This document shows, one piece after another, positions 1 through 10,964 of a stretch of 64,000 bases of DNA (within the stretch, counting starts at the first letter, position 1; each line of letters opens with the position of its first letter). Below the pieces are notes generated by a model. The model had not been told where the DNA came from, did no database searches, and was given only the letters and a program-made list of their open reading frames with translations. The DNA is from Pseudoscleropodium purum. Lineage: Eukaryota; Streptophyta; Bryopsida; Hypnales; Brachytheciaceae. The position numbers and the translations under genes were made by a program. Location: NCBI GenBank assembly GCA_963969395.1, contig OZ017805.1:11966001-12030000 (forward strand), written 5' to 3'.

Positions 1-282
1 TTTTGATTTTGATTTTTCTTATATTGCAATTGCGATTCAATAGAGTTGTATATCACTATTTATGTAAAAACTAAAATATGAAATATATTTTTAATTTTTT
101 TGTTGAATTTCATTTTGATTTAGAAACAAAATCACTTTAAAATCCAGCGAGATGTATATCATCAATAAACAAACAATTTTATAATAAAATGATTGAAGAA
201 ACCATTGTTATTTGTCAACATGAGCTCCATATATCATGAGCAACTAAACAATCAAACATCTAAATTCACATCTCCACAATTC

Positions 283-3200
283 CTATGGACGCCAATCCAC
301 ATCTCCTTTAACCTCAGCCCCACTACTCTCTCCTGCAGCTTTCCGTTCAAAATCTTCATTATCGAAGTCATCTTCATTGTTGGAATCAAGTATTGTTGTC
401 TCTTTCAAGTCTTCTCTTGAAGTAGGTTTACTCCCTTCTTTCGAATTTAATTTTTCTTTTTTTACTTTGACAGAACGATTAAAGGCTTTTTGAATAGGAA
501 CCTTTCTTTTCTTTCTATTTGACAAAGTAGCAACATTTTCATCAAGAGGGGTCCTATTCTTCACTGGAGAGATAGCAAAAGGTTGCATTTCTCTTTTCGC
601 TTTCACGTTACTCGATTCTTGAACCATCAATCTCGATGTAGGGTCGACATGTCCATGAACAGTTATCTCCACTTTGGCTTTCTTTTGAAGTAATAGAGTG
701 CCGTTTGTTGATTTGATGGGTTCTTGCGCCATTCCTTTTCCTAAAATGCGAGCACGCAAAGATGCCAATGGCATCCAATCACTATCCGTATTACTTAGGC
801 TTGTAGGAGATGACGCTACTTTCCGTAGATTACCGCCTCTAGAAATTTCTTTGGAAATGTTCATTAGGCGTTTTCCATATCCAAAGCTTCGAGAATCATT
901 CAATCGTGTGCTAACAAACTTCAACGGTATTGGTGGAAGAGCACTAGATCTCGGTACTTCAAAAATTGACTTCATTGGCTCCTTTCCTTTATCACTCTTC
1001 ACAATTGCCGAATTTGTGACTGCCATCCCAAGTGAATCATTATTTTTCTGTACCGCAATATTTGGTTCCCCCTCATCACCACTATTGTTGCCCACATTTT
1101 TTGAAACGTCCACCTCCATGACCACATCTTCTCTTCTGTCGTTTCCTTGCACTACATTTAATGCCACAAATGGAGATTGAGAAATTAAAACTTCTTCATT
1201 TCTCCCATCATTACCAATAGCATTCTCATTGATTTTTACCTCTTTGGCAATAGCGTTTGCCTTTTCCAATAGAATGTTTTCGCTATTCGACAATTCCATT
1301 CCATTGCAATATGCAGCTAAAGGAGGTAGATTCTCCTATACCTCTACATTGTCCACGTCTTCACAAAAAGTATATGCATCGTTTGCATTGTCGGGAACGA
1401 CATCCTTGCAGTTTAGATGATAATCATGCGTATCATTCACCAAATCGGGAAAGTCTTCCATAACGTCTTCATCTCCCCATGCTGTCGCACGATTGAAGTC
1501 ATCTCCGCCATCTACAACTGAAAGGGCCCTTTCCAAATCCTCGTCATCATCGTCATCATCGTCTTCTAACGTCGGCCTATCTGAATCTTCTGATTCCATC
1601 GAATCCACATTATCATTATACCATTTTTTTTCATCTTTTTCCTTTGATGCGTTTAATACTTTGGAATTGGTATATACGTACACCAAATCCGCTGCTCTCT
1701 CTGGCTTCAATTTATTTCGAGATTTGTTGTGAACAAAAGAATAGTTGTTCCAATTCCGTTCACATGAAGATGATGACACCAGTTGAGCCAATATCCTCTT
1801 CGCTAATGGAGCTATAAACTTGCCACATGCACCTTCAAAATCCCACCAAGCATGCGCGAACAACATTTGTTCTTCTGGATTCAACATATTGTGGAATGGA
1901 GGTTCTTTGTGCCGAAAAGCCACAAATTCCTTCACCACTGTTGCATATTCATCCAGTTTACATATTCTCTCCAAAGCTTTCTAATATCCTGACATTGCAT
2001 CTGCGTCATACGCTAGCTCTTTGTCATGAAAAAGGTATGGATTCAAAAGAGTTGCGACTGATTGGAGATCATTGTTCACCATTCTTCTTCGGGCATAAAA
2101 AAACTGTACCAATGGAATTACAAGTTCTTCTAGCAAACAACATGGTGGACTTTGTAATCCGTTCACATGTTTCTTTAACTTCCTCATGATATGCAACACC
2201 TTCCCCATGCATGATGATTTTGAATCCAAATTGCGGAATGCACATATGATTGGTTCAACCATCTCCACATAATTGATGGACCGATTCCAAAACTGGTCAT
2301 CAAGAACAATTTTCTTCACCACTAAGGCCAAGTCTTTTGGTTGGACTTTGGCTCCACATTTCTTTTTGAGAGTGTGTACATACTCAACCCATTGCGGATC
2401 TAGCACCGTTTGTTCCAATGCTCCTCTCAATTTTGTTAAACGCTCCATCATAATAAATTTAGAGGCGAACCTTGTATCCCCAAGCATCAAGAGACCAAGA
2501 TTTGGTGAATACTTTCGCAATAGAACTAGCGGCATATGTCTCTTCCTGATAAATTTAGCTACAAGAACTCTTTTATCGAATTTGGAAGCAATTCATTTCT
2601 ATGCAGCCCAATCCTTCAACATCAAATTCAATGCATATACCACGCACCCTTGGTAAAAAATATGAGGATATTTTGCAGATATTACATCCCATGCGGACGG
2701 ATTCATGGGAGCATTATCCGTAGTTATTAACACGATGTTCTTGGACCCCACTTGTTCAATGAACTTTTCCAACACAGCTGCCAAGTACTCCGCATTTTTT
2801 TTCACAACCACTTATATCCACAGATCCAAGAAATTCTTCACCTGCGGATGATACAAGCATGGCATTGATGAGAGGTCGATTAGTCACGGAGCTCCATCCA
2901 TCAATGGACAATGTTGCTCCAAATTTTCGAATGCTATCTTCGGTCCGTGCATTCAACTGTGTCTGAATATTGGTCTTCACCTCATTCAACAATTTGTACC
3001 GAAAGTCGTGGTATGAAGGAGGAATGTATGGCCTATCGAACGCAGCCGTTTTCTTCACTATTTCCTTAAAAGTTGGATTTCGAGCCACGGAAAATGGTAT
3101 GTTTGTCGAATAAAAAAAATTTGCCTACACTGAATGTAATTTGTGTCTATGACCTTCTTCAAACCCATTCACTAAGTTGCCTTGCCTCTGAGGCCTAGAA

Positions 3201-3631
3201 CTTGATGCCTTCGGGATTTCACGTTCACCAGAAGCTTCTGTACTCAAAGTCACTTCAGTTGTGGCACATACCATTGATATCAATTCTTTGGACGCTGGAC
3301 AAGAGTCTTCGTAGTCAGAATGTGACATAGCCTTTCCGGCTGAAAACTCTTGGACATCTGAAGGGCCAGGGTTGCCATCCACATTGTCCATTACAACGGG
3401 TTTTGGAAAAACTCCTTCGCAATGCCGAAATAAATCTCGAACTGCCATTGGTAATCGTAGACAAAGACTCACCCCTTTATCACGTATACTTGTAGGCCCA
3501 GGATAGCCTAAGTGGCTCAACATACGGCCGAGCTTCCTTGCCATGACCGCCTTGCAAAGCCTACATTCTACTTTACCATCCTGTGGCACACTATACCAAG
3601 GAGAAAAATCCCTTGTCGGTTTGGCCCCCAT
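283..3631 (-). pseudogene. hAT-family transposase (BED, DUF659, hAT dimerisation), decayed
   Basis: This is a cut-and-paste DNA transposase gene of the plant hAT superfamily, acting in the nucleus. A BED-type zinc finger (two Cys and a His at about 3512-3565) comes first. The DUF659/RNase H-like core at about 3030-2640 has the LSIDGWSSV and TTDNAP motifs. The dimerisation region at about 1810-1660 has SSCERNW and RNKLKPERAADLVYV. An acidic run and a long basic tail of over 300 residues follow. The first in-frame ATG is at 3629-3631. The frame is broken by TAG at 3125, about 2597, about 1978 and 1333, by a TGA near 2591, and by a one-base slip in an A8 tract near 2800. The conserved His of the CxxH motif is Tyr (CVVYALN). 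The missing pieces all read in register, so no large exon is lost. It was probably the element's own transposase. Confidence 0.88.
1537..1570 (-). repeat. GAT/GAC microsatellite coding poly-Asp
   Basis: A run of TCATCATCG-type triplets reads as seven Asp residues on the minus strand inside the transposase pseudogene. A similar run occurs on the plus strand at 9108-9126 in the third gene of the element. Confidence 0.8.
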
Positions 3632-3944
3632 ACTAACAAGTGTATGTTTTACCCCAATTTCAAAAGAAACCAATAGAATGTTTTAAATTTGAAACCCACA
3701 ACGTGACAATGTATACAATATCAATGAAATTAGTCATACAAAGCTTTAAAAATCAAAGCCCCCCCGTTCACCGGATTATGCATTACCAAGCAAGAAACAC
3801 AATAAATTGAAGCTTATAGCCCTTGGAAATCTTAGCGTTCGGTTTTTCAAGAGTGAATGCAAAAGCTTCTCTTCTAACATTTATAATCCCCTCCAGAAAA
3901 TTTAGGGTTCATTTTTTAGGGTTTACATTCAAAAACAACCAACG

Positions 3945-4081
3945 GCGCGAACAGGGCTGAAGCGGATGGGAGGACGGGGCGGTTGGTCAGACGGGTCGGA
4001 CACGGCGGTCGGACGCGGCAGATAAGGCGTTTGGACGAAGCGGTCAAGCGGACAAACCAGACGGGGCGGACGGGGTGGACT
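3945..4081. repeat. GC-rich GGCGGAC array upstream of transposase gene
   Basis: A sharp GC-rich island in AT-rich DNA, made of imperfect GACGGGGCGGACGG-type units. It begins about 310 bases upstream of the transposase ATG. The same motif forms the arrays before the other three genes and the right tip of the element, so it may be promoter DNA, transposase-binding DNA, or both. Confidence 0.7.
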
Positions 4082-4382
4082 TCGCATTGCCATTAGTCAT
4101 TCGAAAATTTTATATTGTTATGTAATTTGAATGTTACACAATAAAAAATGAATGCATCCACGTAAAATAAGATGTACATATAAAAATATTTTTTTATGCA
4201 AATGAAAATATAACATCTTTATATATAAATATATATGTATAAACAAAATACATGAAAACATAGTTCCAATATCACTATTGAATTCTATACGATCTTTTTA
4301 AGATCTAAATCTTTCACATTCTTTTTTGTTTTTAAACAATGAAAGGACCATTGTTTTTAAAAAACAAAATTCTGCTCAAATC
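4082..4382. other. AT-rich spacer
   Basis: The stretch between the GC array and the end of the RING gene is AT-rich with no open frame or repeat that I recognise. It would contain the 3' end of the RING-gene transcript. Confidence 0.5.
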
Positions 4383-7267
4383 CTACTTTCCACTGGATGG
4401 ACCACTACCTTCTCCCAAAACAAAAGGAAAATCTGCTGTACCGAGGAGTTTAGCAGATGATTGACGAGTTGACCGTTGTTGACTTGGACGGACTATTCGC
4501 CCTTTAGATTGAACTTCGATGTCCACCTTATGAAATTGTTTCTTGGTTTCCGGAGAGAAGTCATCGTCCTCTTCACACTTCCTTTTTTGTTTTCTTTTCG
4601 GTGATAAATCGACTTCGTCTGCCTTCAAGGTTCTCAAGTTGCTCTCCACATGATCTACCATCGCTTGAACAACTTCATCATCTCCTTTCCCTTGCCATAC
4701 TGTGAGGCAGTCTCCATCCAATAGGAAAGCCTTTTAATGCCCTATAATATCGCCAATGCGCCTATCAAATGCTGCTGCCACATCAGCACGAACTTTTGCA
4801 GCCTCTTATAACTTCGACAATAGAAGGGCCCTACCTACGAGGGTGTGGTCGTATGCCTTATACTGCTCATCGAACTCTTTTCCATGGTTCACCTCCACCC
4901 AACTGTCTTCTGGTCCTCTCTCCACTTTTTTATCTGGAAAACGAAAGAACTTTTCGTGTTGCAAGCTCCAGTGTCCTCCCATGTTGTGACAAAACATTTT
5001 ACGGGCTGCGTCATCTACGATTCCTTGAGCCCGCAATTCCACCTCTCTATTGTGAGTCATCCACACATCCAAATCCAATGGTTGCTGAGATTCCTCGTAC
5101 AAATCATGCCTCTGTTCATTTGCATTCCATCGGATTGGCTTCCCCCAATGTTGATAATTTTGGAATTTGTACGGCGCTTGATCAAGAGGAAGATTCCAAC
5201 GATTGTACTGGTGGCCTAGAGGCATAGCTTCCAAGATACCAAACATTTCGTAAAACCTAGCACTCAATGGACTACGACACTCGGCACACACCGAACGAAT
5301 GAGTGATGCTTTCACAATGCAAGTGACATGGAAAGTGTGGCAACATTGGCCCATGGTTACCGCACCTTTTGGTCCGAAGAGGCCTTGGCAAAGGCTACAA
5401 CAACCATCCAAGATTGGAGAGGCTGGATCACAAGCATGCACCACTCGCTTGTCTTTCACATTGATGTATGCTAAAAGTGTGTTGTAAGGGACCCATCCTT
5501 CCTCTACTTCCAAGGCCCAATTGGTGGGTGGAGCTTGGTCCTTCTATGTGTGGTTTAACCGCTCAAACATGGCATTCATGTCTCCCCAACATGTGATCTC
5601 CGTATATCCCTTAGAAGGATGTTGGTCAACATAATCTTGAACCAACTCAAAGAGCTTTGAATGGCATCGCAATTTTCATTCGACTCCATTACCAATGTTT
5701 GAAGACCTGCCATTGCTCGAGATACTACAGAGGGTCTGTCTTGGAGTCTTTGTACCCATGCTAACCATCGAGACTCCAAGCCGCTAGATGGCATAAACTT
5801 CTTCAAATCCAAGTACAATTGCAATCGATTCAACTTGGATTCAACGATTCCTTTTGCTTCAATTGCCTCCTCCAATTTATGCTTCAACTCTTCAAAGTCA
5901 CAACTCTCCGTTTGCGTCTCCGCATTCACGTAAACGGATGAAAGCTTTTCCATTGATGGTTGTTGTGTCGCTTTTAACATGCTCATGTTCTGACTTTCTT
6001 GTACATTCACAATGGCAGGGTTGTCGCTTGCTTCGGCCTTATCAAAAGGAAAAGAGAGCTTATCTTCACTCTCTTAAGTCTCTTGACTGTCTTCGAGTAC
6101 AATCACTAGTGAGATTACAACCTCACTTGGATTTTTGGAGGTCCCTTGTAATTCTGCAATCCGTTTACGCATCTTCATCAACTCCTCCATTTGCCTTGAT
6201 GATTGTTGATTTAAATGTTTAACCTCACTCTCCAAAGTCTTTAATTTCAACTCCAACACTTTGCACCTTGCTTCCACTCCTGCAAGGTCAACAATTTTTT
6301 TCTCATATTCCACCAATTGTAGTATGTGAACATCTCTTTCTTCGAAAAGTGGTCCGAAAGTCTTCGTGAGATTCTGAAATGCTATAGCACCTTTCAACAT
6401 CTCTGGTGCTATTAAAGAAAACTCCTTGGCCAAATTCATAAAAGTCGGAGCAGCTTGCGCTAAAAATTCAGCTGACATTGTCATCTTGAAAGCTGTATCA
6501 AGTATATGTGCAACATTCTTTGAATCTACAAGTGGACTCATTGGAACAGTAGTAGCACCATCATCGGGGTTAGACGATCTACCTATTTCTTCATGAAGGT
6601 TAGCAAACAGAACCGAGAGCTTCAAAAGATTTTCCAATTGTTTTGGATTGGACATGTCTTGCAAGGTTCGATGTAGAGGACTCGGCAATGCTACTGTAAA
6701 CGGGAACTCCTTCGCCCGCCTTTTACGCTCGGAACTCCATAATGAGGATATATTATCAATCGTCACGCCTTGTCCACGAGGCGTATGTACTTTGTCTTCT
6801 AAACTTAACGCTGGACTAGATTCAATACCTTGATGCATAGGCGGAGATTTGTAGACCAAACTATCAAAACAATTGTTGGCTATCAGACTATCAATTGTAG
6901 CATTAGCCTTTGCCACTTTCTCCGCCAAGACTTCGTCTACTTTACTTTTTGAAGTTTCCCCGCGTTCCGTGCAAACCTTGCCTTCGTTTACAAACTCCGT
7001 TTGCATTTGTGCCGCAACATTTGGTGTAAAGGTCAAACGCGTTGGAGCTGTGGAAAAGACTTCACCCTACTGCGCCTCTACATCTTTCTCCACATCTTTC
7101 TCTATTTGTTTATCTATTTTTTGGCAACAAATGGAGAAACCATCTTTGTCTATATTTGCACATGCACTCTTATTTGATTGATGAAGAATAGATCTATGAA
7201 ATATATAATCATTGATTTGTTCATGTTGATTTATATAATATATTTTATGTATATATATATATATCAT
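4383..7267 (-). pseudogene. Coiled-coil RING-H2 protein carried by the hAT element, decayed
   Basis: A long minus-strand frame of about 950 codons with few breaks. The N-terminal two thirds is helical and coiled-coil-like (heptad-rich Leu/Lys/Glu around 6350-6130 and 5930-5800). A RING-H2 finger at 5277-5399 follows, with spacing C-x2-C-x14-C-x-H-x2-H-x2-C-x10-C-x2-C. A basic, Ser/Gln-rich tail ends it. RING-H2 proteins usually act as E3 ubiquitin ligases. Breaks are TAG at 7067 and about 5540, TAA near 6074, 4806 and 4740, and one frameshift near 5655. Most stops can arise from CAG or CAA by one C-to-T change. The true start is uncertain: the first ATG at 7267 lies in a TA repeat and the next in-frame ATG is near 7008. 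I do not recognise the family outside the RING. Confidence 0.7.
5277..5399 (-). other. RING-H2 finger segment
   Basis: All eight metal ligands are present: Cys39, Cys42, Cys57, His59, His62, Cys65, Cys76 and Cys79, counted from the methionine at 5513. The RING is therefore better preserved than the frame that carries it. Confidence 0.8.
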
Positions 7268-7736
7268 TAAAGGAGTATGGAAGACAAGATTGACAGATTG
7301 TGTTCGAATGTTGTTGATTTTGAAATGATTTAGTACTATATCATTTATAAGAATATTATAATAGTTTTATGTTATAATATTCCTAAAACAATTGCAACAA
7401 ATATTAAAATACATGCTATGTTAGGTTTGTTAACCTACCAATTGTTCATTAATAGACATAATTGAGTAGCCCCCTTAAATGAAACATTCAATATCTAATA
7501 TCTTACAATCCAAATGGTGGATTCGTCTAAAATTTTTTCCACATTTTTTCCAACTAATTTACTACAAGATCCTCTGGTTACATTGGCCCTAAAGTATTTT
7601 TCTTCTAAGACTTGATATTTGCACTACTATTGGCAGTTTTGAAGTGTTTTTAGTGAAAAAAACTTTAGGGGTTAAACATCTATACCGTGAGATTTTGAAA
7701 AAAGAACAATTTCCTTCATTAGGTTTAGGGTTTAAG
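7268..7736. other. AT-rich spacer with TA microsatellite
   Basis: AT-rich DNA between the RING gene and the next GC array, with a short TA microsatellite near 7250-7263. I see no coding sequence. Confidence 0.5.
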
Positions 7737-7900
7737 ATGAGCCGTCCGCCCTGTCCGCCCCATCCACCACGATATCCGTCCGCCCGTCCTCCGTCCGCCT
7801 TGTTCGCTCGATCTGGAGTCCGCCCTATTCGGCCCGACCGCCCCATCCGCCCCGATACCCGTCCGCTCCATCCTCTGTCCGCCCAGTCCGCCCCGTCCGC

Positions 7901-8236
7901 CAGGGTTGACAGGACGTCCGGACGCGGACGCTGTGTCCGCAACGTCCGCTGACATTCACGTCCTGGTAAACACAGCGTCCGCCTGTCCCCCGTCCACTTG
8001 TCTGCCCGTCCATCCGCCCGATTACGGCCGTCCGATCGACGCGCGGACTGATCTGGTCCGCACGATTTGGGCGTCCACCTCGGGCGGTCGGGCCGTCCGC
8101 CCCGCCCCGCCCCGCCCCGCCCCGCCCGTCCGCTTTCCGACGGCGGTCGGGACGCTGCGTCCGTTAGCGTCCGTGCGTCCGGACGTCCGGAAAACGGATG
8201 CTATTTTGGGGCGAATGTTGAAATTCGTCAACCTTG
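7901..8236. mobile_element. Short hAT-like element M1 (336 bp)
   Basis: Ends are CAGGGTTGAC and GTCAACCTTG. The flanking 8 bases are CCGTCCGC and CCATCCGC, a target duplication with one change. It carries no gene. The interior is GTCCG-rich with a core beginning CGGCCGTCCGATCGACGCG that M2 and M4 share. It is inserted in the GC array of the large element. Confidence 0.85.
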
Positions 8237-8335
8237 CCATCCGCCCTGATATCCATCCGCCTCGGTACGGCCGTCCGATTGACACGCGGACTGATGTGGT
8301 CCGCATGATCTGGACGTCCGCCTCGGGGCGTCCGC

Positions 8336-8346
8336 ATATATATATG
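8336..8346 (+). promoter_or_regulatory. TATA-like box before the BED-like gene
   Basis: CATATATATATGG is followed at once by GGGAGGCGGACGGC. The kinase gene has the same arrangement: a TTATAAGA box at 10742 followed by GGGCAGACGGGCC. Two genes of the element thus share a TATA plus GGACGG layout. Confidence 0.45.
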
Positions 8347-8569
8347 GGGAGGCGGACGGCTCATTCCGAACAATCGTTTTCTTTTGGAGTGGGCGGACCA
8401 GTGCATTGGAAGCTCTACGCGCGCCTTCCGCTTTGAGTGAATGATTGTTGTGGCATTGTTACAAATTTTCACAAAGTTCACGCTTGTAAAATTTTAATTA
8501 ATTAATTAAATCAAAATTTTGGTTCTTAAGCTTTCTAATTGTTTCATTCTCTTTGCTTCAGCTTCATAA

Positions 8570-9829
8570 TGTAGTAAGATAGAACACCCAAAAAAAATAG
8601 TCGAAAGGGAAGACCCCAATTGTTCGATTGGGATGCTTAGGCCGATCCATTGTGCATGGGTGAACCGGGATGGGAAGAGGAACCAACAAGAGTGGGATTG
8701 CTCAATGTGCAAGAAGTATGTAAAAATGACTCACATTCAAAAACTTTGGTGACGTGAACGTGTAGAGCACCAAGCGCCACGTTGGGAAGGATAAATGTCT
8801 ACGTGCCAAAGTAAGCACTTCAAACAACGATACACACAAGTGCATCGAGTTCTTGGCATTAAAAGCGCCAAACCAAATATAATGAATTATAATGTTATGG
8901 CAATGGTTTGGGCAGAGATTGTACTCCACAAGGACGTGGATTGGCGTACCGCTACAGGTCGCAATGTGGAGAACTATACGCGCACGGATGCCGTTATAGA
9001 TACATAGTGGAGGGGCGCAAGCGATTGCATGCCAGAGTGGTCCAATCGAGGTTATCTACAACAACCTTCAGTTGTTTTACGAGATGCTGAAGATGCGTGG
9101 ACAGATGACGATGATGACGATGATATGCAAGCGCCTATCACATTTGGAGTTAGACACGAGTGGGTAGAAGAACGAGAACAAATTGAATTCGAATAACAAA
9201 TGCAAGAGGCAACACGTAGAAGCCTTCAAGATCGTGGACGAGAAGATAGACATGGTGGGTCCTACGGACATGAACATGGAACGCGAGGATCTGAACAAGG
9301 AAGAGATGGTTCATACTCTGGTTACGATCCTCAAAATAGATATGAAGGTGGAAGAGGGAACTATGGATCCACGCATTATGGTGGTTCAAGTGCAGTTGGT
9401 TCTCGTTATGGCACTTCCCCTGAAATTGGCTCTCAAGGTGGGACAGGTAGCTATGGCAACACGCACTATGGTAGGTCTACTGAATCTGGTTCATATTATA
9501 CAACGCCCACTCAAGTGGGCTCCGAAGGGAGTGGAGGAAGCCATGTAACCCCGTAGTATAGTTGCTCTCTTCACGGAAGCGCCCAATACTATCCGAATTC
9601 AACTAGAAGTGATTCATATGGGCATCATGGGACCTCTTATTACGGGGCTTCAAATGAAAGAGTACCAGAGCCTACTACTCCGGTTCCTCCTCCCACTTTT
9701 GGAGGTTCAAATTATGAACAAGGAGGTACACCGAGTGGATATCACTGAAACTACGGAGGTGGTCCATTCATTGGAGTACAAACAAGAGGCAGCGGTCAAT
9801 AATTTGAGTCCGATTCAGATTCCGAATAA
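8570..9829 (+). pseudogene. BED-like protein with Tyr/Gly/Ser-rich tail, decayed and internally shortened
   Basis: The N-terminal part has a BED-like finger: NRDGKRNQQEWDCSMCKKYV at about 8655-8715, with trailing His residues. Stops and frame changes follow up to about 9000. From about 9005 one frame gives an acidic run (seven Asp at about 9108-9126). A low-complexity tail rich in Tyr, Gly, Ser and Thr follows at 9200-9830, with repeats such as GNYGSTHYGG and GSYGNTHYGR. The tail stays in one frame to TAA at 9827-9829, with stops only near 9190, 9555, 9747 and 9799. A BED finger followed by an acidic end suggests a shortened second hAT transposase, but I see no DUF659 core. The tail resembles prion-like, phase-separating domains by composition only. 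Confidence 0.5.
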
Positions 9830-10425
9830 AAAAACATACAAGTATATAGTGAGCATGTATTTGCTCGATTTTCTCATTTTTACTCTCACGACAAGTATAG
9901 AGCACTAGATTGGTAGAAGTAGTACAAAATTTTAAATGAATAGAACAATTTTGAACAACAATTTTGTTCACTTTTTCAAAAAGTGTTGTGTAATAGTGTA
10001 CACCAAGTATGTATGTAGGCAAGCATATTGTTGAAGACATCATTGTATTATTTTATAATAGCGTTGATGTATACGACTATAAACGACTTTGATAAATAAT
10101 AAAAATATGAAGAAGAAATGTAATTTTGTAAGAGCTATATTATGTCTATTTTTGAATTCAGCATTCGAGGTTAAATATGTACTAGCATGGTGTGTATTTT
10201 GAAATTATTGTTGTGTGTTTATTACATTTAGAAACTCGTAAATGATATAAATGTATTTCTAATTAATTTATGAAAGATTAAATTATTTGAATATTTGAAA
10301 TTTTTTTATTTTTCATTCAATGATTGCTATAAACTAAAATGATTTCTTATTCGTATGAAGAAATGCCCAAATTAGACAATTAGTGGTTCTTCTTTAGATT
10401 CTATTTTCAAATATGAAAACTAAAT
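9830..10425. other. AT-rich spacer
   Basis: No open frame or repeat of note. The AT-rich sequence separates the third gene's end from the next GC array. Confidence 0.5.
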
Positions 10426-10769
10426 CGGATCGGGCGGACGCTTGATTTGTCCTCCCGTGCCCGCCCGATCGCGCGGACGTGGCTGTAGGGTTTCGGGAAG
10501 GCGAACGGTTGATGCGTCCGCCAGCTGCGGCCCGTCCAATCAAGCGGACGGTTTGGGGCCATCCGATGGGGCGGACGGGCTGTCCGCCGCGACTCGTCGG
10601 ATCGGGTGGACGGCAGATTTGTCCGCTCGTGGCCGTCCGATTGGGCGGACGGGGCTCGAGGGTTTTGGGGAGGCGGACGACTAATGCGTCCGCCACCCCC
10701 GGACCGTCCGATCGGGCGGATGGTTTGGGGCCGTCCACGCCTTATAAGATGGGCAGACGGGCCGTCCAC
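10426..10769. repeat. Two 172-bp GC-rich direct repeats before the kinase gene
   Basis: Unit 1 is 10426-10597 and unit 2 is 10598-10769. Both start CGGATCGGG, contain GGGTTT or GGGTTTTGGGGAGGC and GCGTCCGCC in the same order, and end in CGGTTTGGGGCC-like and GGGCxGTCC sequence. They are full of GGCGGACGG units. The second copy runs into a TATA-like box, so the repeat behaves like a doubled promoter. Confidence 0.75.
10742..10749 (+). promoter_or_regulatory. TATA-like box before the kinase-like gene
   Basis: TTATAAGA lies at the end of the second 172-bp repeat, about 220 bases upstream of the ATG at 10965. GGGCAGACGGGCC follows it, as after the box at 8336. Confidence 0.45.
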
Positions 10770-10964
10770 ATTGTCACTTTTGCTTTACCCCTTGTGAATG
10801 CAAGGTGGAGCGGAAAGCTTGGTGGTTCATCCTCCATTGGCTCTTTTCCGAGGCAAGGCAAAAGTGGTTTATTGAGGCCCCCTTGTTGCCAATTTTTTGG
10901 ACATTTGCGCGTGAATTCAATTTCAAATTAAAAAATTTGATCTATATCAATTTCATTTGTCACG

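Larger units (their letters stand above)
7737..8360. repeat. GC-rich GTCCGCC array between divergent genes, split by an insertion
   Basis: Dense CCGTCCGCC units flank a short hAT-like element at 7901-8236. The part after the insertion (about 8260-8330) shares a segment of about 60 bases with the interiors of three short elements (7901, 17364 and 19843). The island lies upstream of both the minus-strand RING gene and the plus-strand BED-like gene, so it could serve as a shared, two-way promoter. Open frames on both strands here are compositional artefacts. Confidence 0.75.

Noticed and set aside
7725..8481. Several overlapping open frames on both strands in the GC-rich island
   Set aside because: They are Arg/Pro/Gly-rich readings of the GTCCGCC array, exist on both strands at once, and cross the ends of element M1.
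10394..10931. Open frames of 80-150 residues over the 172-bp repeats
   Set aside because: Same compositional effect; they cover a direct repeat and run into a promoter-like sequence.
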